A DNA stretch of 5,858 bases from Anaerolineae bacterium. GTDB lineage: Bacteria > Chloroflexota > Anaerolineae > B4-G1. The notes under the pieces were generated by a model. The model saw nothing but the letters and a program-made list of their open reading frames with translations. It was not told where the DNA came from and did not search any database. The position numbers and the translations under genes are program-made. Positions 1 to 5,128 of the stretch are shown piece after piece (within the stretch, counting starts at the first letter, position 1; every line of letters begins with the position of its first letter). Location: the NCBI GenBank assembly GCA_030612585.1, contig JAUWNP010000253.1:1-5858 (forward strand), in the 5' to 3' direction.

Positions 1-89
1 AGATGGCGGGGCAGTCCACCGCTTAGGGCTGGGTGGCTTTCCCCTGCGAGCGGCCGGTTAGTGAGTCGGAGTGGCTCAGTTAGTAATGT

Positions 90-118
90 TTGCAGGTGGG
101 CAGGTGGGCAAGTATATC
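90..118 (+). promoter_or_regulatory. Candidate promoter for the ferritin-like gene
   Basis: A TTGCAG box (90-95) and a TATATC box (113-118) are separated by 17 nt, the optimal sigma70-type spacing. The match to consensus is only partial (3/6 and 4/6). The spacer consists mostly of the 8-bp repeat GCAGGTGG, so a change of repeat number would alter promoter spacing. It lies about 40 bp upstream of the start codon, and no better promoter is visible between it and the gene. This is a weak call. Confidence 0.3.
92..115 (+). repeat. Octanucleotide tandem repeat (GCAGGTGG x2 plus a degenerate copy)
   Basis: GCAGGTGG occurs at 92-99 and 100-107, followed by the degenerate copy GCAAGTAT at 108-115. 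The period of 8 and the purine-rich character, seen from this strand, match the octamer strings inside the glyA-gcvT gene (2199-2270 and 2562-2609). The reverse complement CCACCTGC resembles the unit CCACTTGT found at 2602-2609. It is probably the same family of simple repeats scattered through this genome. Confidence 0.75.
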
Positions 119-142
119 AGCGTGTATCTACATCATCAGAAT

Positions 143-149
143 AAGGAGG
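143..149 (+). promoter_or_regulatory. Ribosome binding site of the ferritin-like gene
   Basis: A near-perfect Shine-Dalgarno sequence, AAGGAGG, lies 7 nt before the ATG at 157. It fixes that start and argues against the overlapping forward frame that opens at 71. Confidence 0.85.
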
Positions 150-156
150 CAAAAGA

Positions 157-624
157 ATGGCTGTATTTAACGCTGCCGAAGCGCTCGATATGGCGCTGGC
201 GATCGAGAAGAATGGCGAGACGTTTTACAACGAGGTGGCTGCCAAGAGCGCTGACCCCGAGGTGAAGGCGCTTTTCGAGGACCTGGCTGTCCAGGAACGA
301 GGACACTATCAGGTGTTCCAGAAGATGCTGGGAGGAATGAGTCCGGCCCCGAAATTGCCTGCCGCCGAGTACGACGAATATGAGGTTTATCTCCAGGTCG
401 CCCTGGATAGCGCACTGTTCGCCGGGCCGGACAAGGCATTGACGCTGGCCAGGCAAGCCGAGGACCGAGAGACTGCCCTGCGGGCAGCAATGGGCTTCGA
501 GAAGGACACCCTGTTGTTCTTCTACGACCTGCGCGATATGGTGAGCGAAGCAGACCGAGAAGCCATCTCTCGCATCATCCGCGAGGAAAAAGCGCACCTA
601 CGCCGCCTGGCAAAGATGCTGTAA
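157..624 (+). CDS. Ferritin-like di-iron protein (rubrerythrin family, no rubredoxin domain)
   Basis: The 155-residue protein has the four-helix pattern of the ferritin-like/rubrerythrin superfamily (COG1633 type). Candidate di-iron ligands are visible: E17 in helix 1 (AIEKNGETFY), the ExxH pair E47/H50 in helix 2 (VQERGHYQVF), E115 in helix 3 (MGFEKDTLLFFY) and the ExxH pair E144/H147 in helix 4 (REEKAHLRRL). Residues 60-78 form the linker between helix pairs, rich in Pro, Glu and Tyr. There is no cysteine, so the C-terminal rubredoxin FeS4 domain of classical rubrerythrin is absent. Family members are cytosolic and are linked to peroxide or oxygen detoxification in anaerobes or to iron handling; the exact substrate cannot be read from sequence. 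The start is set by AAGGAGG 7 nt upstream. The gene is monocistronic as far as visible and converges on the glyA-gcvT fusion. Confidence is high for the fold and moderate for the role. Confidence 0.88.
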   Translation: MAVFNAAEALDMALAIEKNGETFYNEVAAKSADPEVKALFEDLAVQERGHYQVFQKMLGGMSPAPKLPAAEYDEYEVYLQVALDSALFAGPDKALTLARQAEDRETALRAAMGFEKDTLLFFYDLRDMVSEADREAISRIIREEKAHLRRLAKML

Positions 625-638
625 CGATAGGCGGGCGG

Positions 639-765
639 TGTCATTGCGAGCGCAGCGAAGCAATCTCCACCTGGGCCATTGGGGATTGCCACCGCGAGTA
701 CCACCGCGAGTACTCGTGGCGGGGCTCGTGGCGGGGCTTCGTCGCTGGCGCTCCTCGCAATGACA
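639..765. repeat. MITE-like palindromic repeat between convergent genes
   Basis: Perfect 12-bp terminal inverted repeats bound the element: TGTCATTGCGAG (639-650) and CTCGCAATGACA (754-765). The similarity continues inward (CAGCGAAGC on the left; GCTTCGTCGCTGGCGCTC on the right). The core holds two back-to-back tandem duplications: CCACCGCGAGTA at 689-700 and 701-712, then CTCGTGGCGGGG at 713-724 and 725-736. They nearly mirror each other around GAGTACTC (708-715), so the RNA from either strand would fold into a strong hairpin. GTCATTGCGAG-type repeats are, from memory, common intergenic elements in Chloroflexota and some other phyla. No transposase is encoded. It starts 14 bp after one stop codon and ends 11 bp before the other, so it may serve as a bidirectional terminator. 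That role is inference. Confidence 0.75.
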
Positions 766-776
766 AGTTGACCGTT

Positions 777-3700
777 TTAATCCTCTCCTCCCATCCTCAT
801 CCCCCTGTCTCGCTCCGGGAATCTTGTCAGCACCGTCGCCTCCACCGGCAGCGTGACCCGTTTGCCGCGCAGCAACGCCTCGTCGAGTGACTTCCCGCCC
901 AGGGGGAAGATGGCGATGGGGGTCTCGGGAACGTTGTACCGCTTCTCGACGATGGCCAGTCCCAGCAGGTAACCTGCGGTATCAATGGAGCAACTGGTGA
1001 CCTGGCCGATGTGTTGCCCTTTCTTGTTGACCACCGGGTCGCCCGTGTGTGGACGGCGCACGCCCTTTTGGTTGACCCGGAAGCGGATCACCTCCCGCGT
1101 GCGGCCCTCCTCGCCCGCGAGGAGCGCGTCCCGGCCGACGAAGAAGGGCTTGTGGTACTTGACGTAGCCGGGGAAACCGGCCTCGATGGGGGAGATGCCG
1201 AGCGGCCCGGCCAGTTCGTGGCCGTAGAGGGGCAGCCCGGCCTCGGTGCGCGTGGAGTCTCGGGCCGCCAGGCCAACTGGCCTCACTCCGAGGGGCTCCC
1301 CTGCCTCAAGGATGGCCTCCCACAGCCGGATGGCGTCGTTGGGATGGACCATTATCTCGTACCCCCACTCCTCGCCGCAGTAACCGGTGCGGGCGATGAT
1401 CAGAGGGAGGCCCGCTAATTGGCACTCGATCAGGTCGGTGCGGCGGACTCGGGCCAGGGCGGCCTGCAGTTCCGGATCGCCGGTCAGCGCCTGTAACGTT
1501 GGCAGCGAGGCTGGCCCCTGTAGGGCGATGTCTCGCTTCTGCCGCTCGCCCGACGCCGGATCCTTCAGGTTGCGCAGGGTTGCCTGCGCCTCGACCTGCA
1601 CCCACGGGCGATCCCGGTCAATGACGACACGGCGCTCGTTCACCGCGTTCAACCAGTCCCAGTCCTTATCCTCGTTGGAGGCGTTGACCACCATCAGGTA
1701 GAGGCCAGCCCGGCGGCGGTAGATCATCACGTCGTCAATGATGTTGCCGTCGGGGTCGAGCAGGTAGCCGTAGCAGGACTGTCCGTCCTCCAGCCAGGCG
1801 GCGTAGTTGGAGCAGACCGTGTCCAGGAAGGCGGTGGCATGGGGCCCCTCAATCTCGAAGGCACCCATGTGGGCCACGTCGAAGAGGCCCGCTGCCTCCC
1901 GCACCGCCCGGTGCTCCTCGCCCACGGAGGTGTACCAGACCGGCATCTCCCACCCGGCGAAGGGGACTATCTTCGCCCCCATCCGCTTATGGACCTCGTA
2001 GAGGGGTGTGCGCTTGAGGGTAGCCTCCGGTTCCTCCCAGCGCCACTCCTCCTTCTTGCTCGTAGCCCCTGTCCCAGGGGCATCCCGGCTGGCCTGTGGC
2101 GCAGACTCTATCAAGTGGGCCTGTCCGACGAAATACGGCTTCGTCAAATCGAACCACTCCGGGTGAGCAGCGAATAACTCGGCGGCAGGTGTTCCGCTCC
2201 CCGTGTCCCCGTGTCCCCGTGTCCCCGCGTCCCCGTGTCTCCCTGTCTCCCTGTCTCCTTGTCCCTCTGCCTCCTCCACCACCACTGGCCCTTCCACCTT
2301 ACGGAAGACATCCCCCTCGTCGAAGAGCACGTAGCCATCGGCCAGACCCCGCAGCCAGGAGGTAACGCGAGCCGCGTTCTGAACCGTCGGGGTAATGAGG
2401 TAGATGTCCCGTCCCCACTTGTCTGAATCCTCTCGCGCCACCACCACCTGATCTATCAGTCGCCCGTGGTGATCCAGCATATAGGTGGAGATGGACTCAC
2501 CCGGGGCAAGTTCGGCCACGTTGGCGGTGACGACCTGCTGAACAAACGGCCGTGCCCGCCACCCCGTCACCCGCAGTCCCCGTGTCCCCTCATCCCCTCG
2601 TCCACTTGTCTCAAAGTGCGGATAGCCGCTGTGCTCGTACTCGAAGTCAACCCCTGCCTTCTCGGCCAACTTCGCCACACCTCGCCGCACCTCCTCCAGT
2701 ACGTCCAGTTCGATCTTGCCTCGGGGTAGGGTGCCGATGAGGCCGTTATAGGCGAAGGGCTTGATGGTCACCAGGGTGCGGTGGATCAGGCCGGCCAGTG
2801 TGTCCATATCCGCCTCGTCCAGCCCCCGCTGGGTGACCCAGGGGGTGCCCATACGGACGCCCGTCGCCAGCGAGGTCTCGGTGTCGCCGGGGATGGTGTT
2901 CTTGTTGGCCACGATGCCCGCCAGATCCAGGATGCGGACGGCAGGCTCTCCCCACACTGGGAAGGACCCCCCCCGGCCGCCCCGGAGCGGAGTGGAGGGA
3001 TTTGTGCCCTGGCCGCCCCGAAGCGGGGGGGAGGGACTGGTGGGGATGGATTTCAGGTCTACCAACAGGAGGTGGGTGTCTGTCCCGCCGTAGGCCAGGC
3101 GCAGGTCGCGTTTCTGAAGCCCCTCTGCCAGAGCCTGAGCGTTGGCGACGATCTGGCGCTGCAGTTGGCGGAACTGGTCGGTCTGAGCAATCTGGAAGGC
3201 GACTGCCAGCGCTGCGAACTTGTTGACGTGGGGGCCGCCCTGTTCGCCGGGGAACACCGCCATGTCAATGGTCTGGGCCAGTTCCTCGTCGGTGGTTAGG
3301 ATCACCGCGCCACGGGGACCACAGATGGTCTTGTGGGTGGTGAAGGTGGTCACGTGGGCGAGGCCCACCGGGTTGGGATAGACGCCGGCGGCAGCCATCC
3401 CGGCGGTGTGGGCGATGTCGGCCATCAGGTAGGCTCCCACCTCGTCGGCGATGGCGCGGAAGGTTTCCCAGTCGGGTGCCCAGGGATAGGAGGTGTACCC
3501 GGCGACGATCACCTTCGGCCGGTGCTCCAGCGCCAGGTCGCGGATGCTGTCGTAGTCCAGACGCTCCGTGCGGGGGTCAACGCCGTAGGAGACCACCCGG
3601 TAGCGCTGGCCGGAGATGTTGAACTCGGAGCCGTGGGTCAGGTGGCCGCCCTGGAAAAGGTCCAGTCCCATCAGCGTGTCCCCCGGCTCCATCAAGGCCC

Positions 3701-4148
3701 AGTAGACGGCCAGGTTGGCCGCCGCGCCGGAGAGGGGCTGGACGTTGACGTGGATGTGCTCGGGGCGAATGGAGCCGTGGGCGAAGAGTTGGGCGCACCG
3801 CCGCTGGGCCAGGCATTCGACGAAGTGGACGTAGTCCACTCCCTTGTAGAAGCGCCGGTCGGCGTAGCGGCGGTAGAAGGCCAGTTGCCAGGCCACGTCC
3901 CGCAGCCGCTCTTCTGGGGCGCGGGTCATCCGCAGCGGGGGGTATCCCTCGGCGTAGATGTTCTGGAAGACGGAGCCCAACGCCTGGCGGACGGCCCTGG
4001 GGGCGTAGGATTCGGAGGGGATGAGGATGAGTTTGCGGGCCTGTCGCTCCTCCTCCCAGCGGATGAGATCGGCCACGAACGGTGCGACTTCTTCCAGGTC
4101 GGCGCGGATGAGGAAGTCAGAGCGGTGATTTGGAGTTATAGACTGCAT
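777..4148 (-). CDS. glyA-gcvT: Fused serine hydroxymethyltransferase - aminomethyltransferase (GlyA-GcvT)
   Basis: One 1123-residue ORF. Residues 1-512 are a PLP-dependent SHMT (serine + THF to glycine + 5,10-methylene-THF). Visible landmarks are YAEGYP (E67), HGGHLTHG, DIAH (D244/H247), the Schiff-base lysine K273 in [19 protein letters not shown] and the substrate-carboxylate arginine R432 in GVRMGTP. Residues 528-680 are a degenerate GcvT-like module. Residues 711-1115 are a full T protein of the glycine cleavage system ([16 protein letters not shown], the conserved Asp pair D805/D806 in [23 protein letters not shown]). It is probably cytosolic. Compared with ordinary SHMT there is an insertion of about 26 residues after AEGYP (about 71-99), and in-frame low-complexity inserts at about 367-400, 514-529 and 626-650. 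The start is M at 4148 because AGAAGGAG lies 9 nt upstream; the longer frame from 4223 would translate riboswitch hairpin sequence. A tandem glycine riboswitch precedes it. No gcvH or gcvP is visible beside it. Both domain identities are secure; whether both are active is inferred. Confidence 0.93.
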   Translation of the reverse strand: MQSITPNHRSDFLIRADLEEVAPFVADLIRWEEERQARKLILIPSESYAPRAVRQALGSVFQNIYAEGYPPLRMTRAPEERLRDVAWQLAFYRRYADRRFYKGVDYVHFVECLAQRRCAQLFAHGSIRPEHIHVNVQPLSGAAANLAVYWALMEPGDTLMGLDLFQGGHLTHGSEFNISGQRYRVVSYGVDPRTERLDYDSIRDLALEHRPKVIVAGYTSYPWAPDWETFRAIADEVGAYLMADIAHTAGMAAAGVYPNPVGLAHVTTFTTHKTICGPRGAVILTTDEELAQTIDMAVFPGEQGGPHVNKFAALAVAFQIAQTDQFRQLQRQIVANAQALAEGLQKRDLRLAYGGTDTHLLLVDLKSIPTSPSPPLRGGQGTNPSTPLRGGRGGSFPVWGEPAVRILDLAGIVANKNTIPGDTETSLATGVRMGTPWVTQRGLDEADMDTLAGLIHRTLVTIKPFAYNGLIGTLPRGKIELDVLEEVRRGVAKLAEKAGVDFEYEHSGYPHFETSGRGDEGTRGLRVTGWRARPFVQQVVTANVAELAPGESISTYMLDHHGRLIDQVVVAREDSDKWGRDIYLITPTVQNAARVTSWLRGLADGYVLFDEGDVFRKVEGPVVVEEAEGQGDRETGRHGDAGTRGHGDTGSGTPAAELFAAHPEWFDLTKPYFVGQAHLIESAPQASRDAPGTGATSKKEEWRWEEPEATLKRTPLYEVHKRMGAKIVPFAGWEMPVWYTSVGEEHRAVREAAGLFDVAHMGAFEIEGPHATAFLDTVCSNYAAWLEDGQSCYGYLLDPDGNIIDDVMIYRRRAGLYLMVVNASNEDKDWDWLNAVNERRVVIDRDRPWVQVEAQATLRNLKDPASGERQKRDIALQGPASLPTLQALTGDPELQAALARVRRTDLIECQLAGLPLIIARTGYCGEEWGYEIMVHPNDAIRLWEAILEAGEPLGVRPVGLAARDSTRTEAGLPLYGHELAGPLGISPIEAGFPGYVKYHKPFFVGRDALLAGEEGRTREVIRFRVNQKGVRRPHTGDPVVNKKGQHIGQVTSCSIDTAGYLLGLAIVEKRYNVPETPIAIFPLGGKSLDEALLRGKRVTLPVEATVLTRFPERDRGMRMGGED
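2199..2270 (-). repeat. Octanucleotide tandem repeat in the inter-domain linker of glyA-gcvT
   Basis: On the plus strand the unit CCCCGTGT occurs at 2199, 2207, 2215 and 2231, with CCCCGCGT at 2223, CTCCCTGT at 2239 and 2247, CTCCTTGT at 2255 and a decayed ninth unit at 2263. It encodes a Gly/Asp/Arg/Thr/His-rich linker of about 25 residues (626-650) with an 8-residue peptide period (for example GDAGTRGH). The reading frame is kept only at the present copy number modulo 3, because each unit shifts the frame by 2 nt. Confidence 0.9.
2562..2609 (-). repeat. Degenerate octanucleotide repeat at the SHMT/GcvT-like module junction
   Basis: Six consecutive 8-nt units can be read on the plus strand: CCCCGTCA, CCCGCAGT, CCCCGTGT, CCCCTCAT, CCCCTCGT and CCACTTGT. 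The total of 48 nt equals 16 codons, so the frame is kept. The encoded stretch (about residues 514-529, containing GRGDEGTRG) has no counterpart in ordinary SHMT or GcvT. The unit is the same type as at 2199-2270, but the copies are older and more diverged. Confidence 0.7.
2975..3036 (-). repeat. 26-nt direct-repeat doublet inserted in the SHMT C-terminal domain
   Basis: Two 26-nt copies (2975-3000 and 3011-3036) differ at 3 positions and lie 36 bp apart, sharing GGCCGCCCCG at the start and GGAGGGA at the end. On the coding strand they give two PLRGG motifs in a Ser/Pro/Gly-rich stretch (about residues 367-400), between strand LLVDLK and helix AVRILDLAG. Ordinary SHMT has only a few residues there. 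The 36-bp spacing keeps the frame. PPLRGG-type peptides encoded by short dispersed DNA repeats are familiar from other bacterial genomes, so this is likely an intragenic repeat insertion tolerated in a surface loop. Confidence 0.75.
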
Positions 4149-4157
4149 TTGGGCACA

Positions 4158-4165
4158 CTCCTTCT
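4158..4165 (-). promoter_or_regulatory. Ribosome binding site of glyA-gcvT
   Basis: AGAAGGAG on the minus strand, 9 nt before the ATG at 4148-4146. It selects this start over the upstream in-frame ATG at 4223. It lies 30 nt beyond the expression-platform hairpin and outside it, which makes direct occlusion of the ribosome site unlikely. Confidence 0.85.
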
Positions 4166-4194
4166 GATTGATAGTGACAGATAGGACAAGAAAT

Positions 4195-4226
4195 GGGATG
4201 CACAAACAGAATTGGCTGTGCATCCC
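4195..4226 (-). terminator. Expression-platform hairpin of the glycine riboswitch (probable conditional terminator)
   Basis: GGGATGCACA (4226-4217) pairs perfectly with TGTGCATCCC (4204-4195) across a 12-nt loop. A moderately U-rich tail, AUUUCUUGU, follows. The first three bases of the stem (GGG, 4226-4224) are also the last three of CAGGGG, the 3' strand of the P1 helix of aptamer 2. The two helices therefore compete, as expected if glycine binding stabilises P1, blocks the hairpin and lets transcription continue. The U-tract is weak, so termination strength is uncertain. Confidence 0.55.
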
Positions 4227-4410
4227 CTGTCTACCAACCTGAGAGATTCCTCCCGATCGCTAACGGGCCTTGCCCCTTCGGTGCCCAAAGGGCTTTCCAG
4301 AGGTGCCGAGACGCAGGGTCCTATGACCTGAGAGTTTCACCGACTCGATCAGCCTGTCGCGCCGGCTTGCCCCTTCGGTGCCCGCCTGCAGGCGTTCTCT
4401 CCCCCACGTC
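4224..4410 (-). promoter_or_regulatory. Tandem glycine riboswitch (two gcvT-type aptamers)
   Basis: Two aptamers are visible. Aptamer 1 (4410-4310) has GGGGGAGAGAACGCC, GGCACCGAAGGGGCAAG and GTGAAACTCTCAGGT, closed by GACG.GGG (5') with CCC.CGTC (3'). Aptamer 2 (4303-4224) has CTCTGGAAAG, the identical 17-nt GGCACCGAAGGGGCAAG and AATCTCTCAGGT, closed by CCUCUG/CAGGGG. The identical core elements lie at 4366-4382 and 4269-4285, 97 nt apart. These are the conserved elements of the glycine riboswitch, and the arrangement matches the Bacillus subtilis gcvT leader. It lies between the promoter and the SHMT-GcvT fusion, so glycine most likely turns on its own interconversion and breakdown. This is one of the most secure calls in the window. 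Confidence 0.96.
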
Positions 4411-4441
4411 CCATGGCGGTGCTGTGAGTCTATTGTGTGAT

Positions 4442-4470
4442 ATTGTAGCACTGATAGAATATGAGGGCAA
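4442..4470 (-). promoter_or_regulatory. Promoter for the riboswitch-glyA-gcvT transcript
   Basis: On the minus strand a TTGCCC box (4470-4465) and a TACAAT box (4447-4442) are separated by exactly 17 nt, with TG one base before the -10 box (extended -10, TGCTACAAT). The predicted start near 4435 puts about 25 nt of leader before aptamer 1. The -35 box overlaps the inverted repeat at 4466-4489. Confidence 0.7.
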
Positions 4471-4489
4471 GTGTCAGGTGTCACTTGCC
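4466..4489. repeat. Inverted repeat overlapping the -35 box (candidate operator)
   Basis: GGCAAGTG (4466-4473) and CACTTGCC (4482-4489) form a perfect 8-bp dyad with an 8-bp spacer. GTGTCA also repeats directly at 4471-4476 and 4478-4483. The dyad covers most of the -35 box of the minus-strand promoter and faces the plus-strand gene at 4615, so a dimeric regulator could bind here. It could instead be another piece of the octamer repeat family, since GGCAAGTG resembles those units. The regulator is unknown. Confidence 0.45.
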
Positions 4490-4601
4490 AAAGTTCATCA
4501 CATTTCCCCCACTTCTTCATAATCTCTACACGGGTTTGTGGCATACTACGGCCAGATAGAAGAAGGCAGGATGGTAGATTTGTCTTCTAAAACCAAAACT
4601 T

Positions 4602-4608
4602 GAGGAGG
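4602..4608 (+). promoter_or_regulatory. Ribosome binding site of the two-helix membrane protein gene
   Basis: GAGGAGG lies 6 nt before the ATG at 4615. It supports that start over the overlapping frame that opens at 4626. Confidence 0.8.
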
Positions 4609-4614
4609 TAAAAA

Positions 4615-5100
4615 ATGTCTAGGAAATGGTTAGTTGTAGGAAGAGCACTGGCGGCATTGGTCGTCGTTGGTCTGCTGATCGGGGGCGGAGCGATGGCCTA
4701 CCGCACCGGTTGGTCGCAGGGCTACGCGGCGGGTCAACTGGCGGTCGAGGGCGCGGGTGTCACGATAGCACCCTATCCGTATTACGGCTTCGGTTACATG
4801 GGGCGACCCTTTGGCTTCGCGCCCTTCCTGTCCGGCGGGGGACTGTTCTTCACGATCGGGTTGTTCGTCTTATCGCTCGTCGTGATCGGCAGGATATTCC
4901 GCTTCCGGGCTTGGAGGATGGCCTGCGGGCCGCAGGGTCAGCATTGGGCTGGTGGGCACTGGCGCCGGCCTCGCGGTCCTATGCCTCACGGCCCTATGCC
5001 CCCCTGGTGCTGGGGTTGGGGAGAGCCGTCTGATGGGGAGGCCAAGAAGGGCGAGGCTGAACCGGACGCGGAAACCGGCGCTGCTGGGACGGAGGGTTAG
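4615..5100 (+). CDS. Small two-helix membrane protein, function unknown
   Basis: A 161-residue protein of no function I can name. Residues 6-28 are a hydrophobic helix after a short basic start (MSRKW), reading as a signal anchor. RTGWSQGYAAGQ follows at 30-41, then a Gly/Tyr/Phe/Pro-rich segment (50-72). A second hydrophobic helix lies at about 74-93, followed by the basic RIFRFRAWR (93-101). The tail is rich in Gly, Pro, His and Trp (GPMPHGPMPP and WCWGWGEP, 121-138) and ends in a charged, Ala/Glu-rich stretch. Both helices plus the basic stretches suggest a hairpin with cytoplasmic ends and a short aromatic loop outside. Similar small Gly/aromatic-rich membrane proteins occur, from memory, in Chloroflexota. 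It reads divergently from the riboswitch promoter and 28 bp ahead of the methyltransferase gene, probably co-transcribed. I found no convincing promoter of its own. Confidence 0.75.
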   Translation: MSRKWLVVGRALAALVVVGLLIGGGAMAYRTGWSQGYAAGQLAVEGAGVTIAPYPYYGFGYMGRPFGFAPFLSGGGLFFTIGLFVLSLVVIGRIFRFRAWRMACGPQGQHWAGGHWRRPRGPMPHGPMPPWCWGWGEPSDGEAKKGEAEPDAETGAAGTEG

Positions 5101-5101
5101 G

Positions 5102-5127
5102 TAAGAGGGAGAGATAAGAGGGAGAGA
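5102..5127 (+). repeat. Tandem 13-bp duplication carrying the Shine-Dalgarno of the methyltransferase gene
   Basis: TAAGAGGGAGAGA occurs twice without a gap (5102-5114 and 5115-5127). The second copy ends 1 nt before the ATG at 5129. Each copy contains a purine-rich GAGGGAG that can serve as ribosome binding site, but only the second is well placed (about 4-8 nt from the ATG). It fills nearly the whole intergenic gap after the stop codon at 5098-5100. Confidence 0.85.
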
Positions 5128-5128
5128 A

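Noticed and set aside
2..61. A possible C-terminal tail of an upstream gene (20 codons open, stop at 59-61)
   Set aside because: It is too short to recognise, and other frames are also open. It is noted in the summary but not called as a gene.
65..92. A tRNA-like stretch (GGAGTGGCTCAGTTAGTAA) resembling an acceptor/D-arm start
   Set aside because: No matching anticodon arm, T-arm (GGTTCGAAT-like) or 3' acceptor strand follows, so it is chance similarity.
689..736. A minimal CRISPR-like array (two 12-bp repeat pairs)
   Set aside because: The repeats are directly adjacent with no spacers and lie within a palindromic element.
3333..4184. A 283-residue plus-strand frame, along with other long plus-strand frames at 1011-1418 and 2781-3299
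   Set aside because: They are antisense shadows of the high-GC glyA-gcvT gene: valine/glycine-rich with no start signals or domains.
4149..4223. An in-frame upstream ATG at 4223 that would extend the fusion protein by 25 residues
   Set aside because: The extension translates the expression-platform hairpin and lacks a ribosome site, whereas the ATG at 4148 has AGAAGGAG at ideal distance.
4494..4523. A candidate plus-strand promoter (TTCATC, 18 nt, CATAAT) for the gene at 4615
   Set aside because: The -35 box is poor and nothing else supports it, so it is too weak to list as a feature.
4260..4544. A 94-residue minus-strand frame covering the leader region
   Set aside because: It runs through the promoter and both glycine aptamers, has no recognisable domain, and its composition follows the RNA motifs.
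4557..4589. A 7-bp inverted repeat TAGAAGA/TCTTCTA upstream of the membrane protein gene
   Set aside because: Short, AT-rich arms with a 19-nt loop and no U-tract or operator context; it could be chance.
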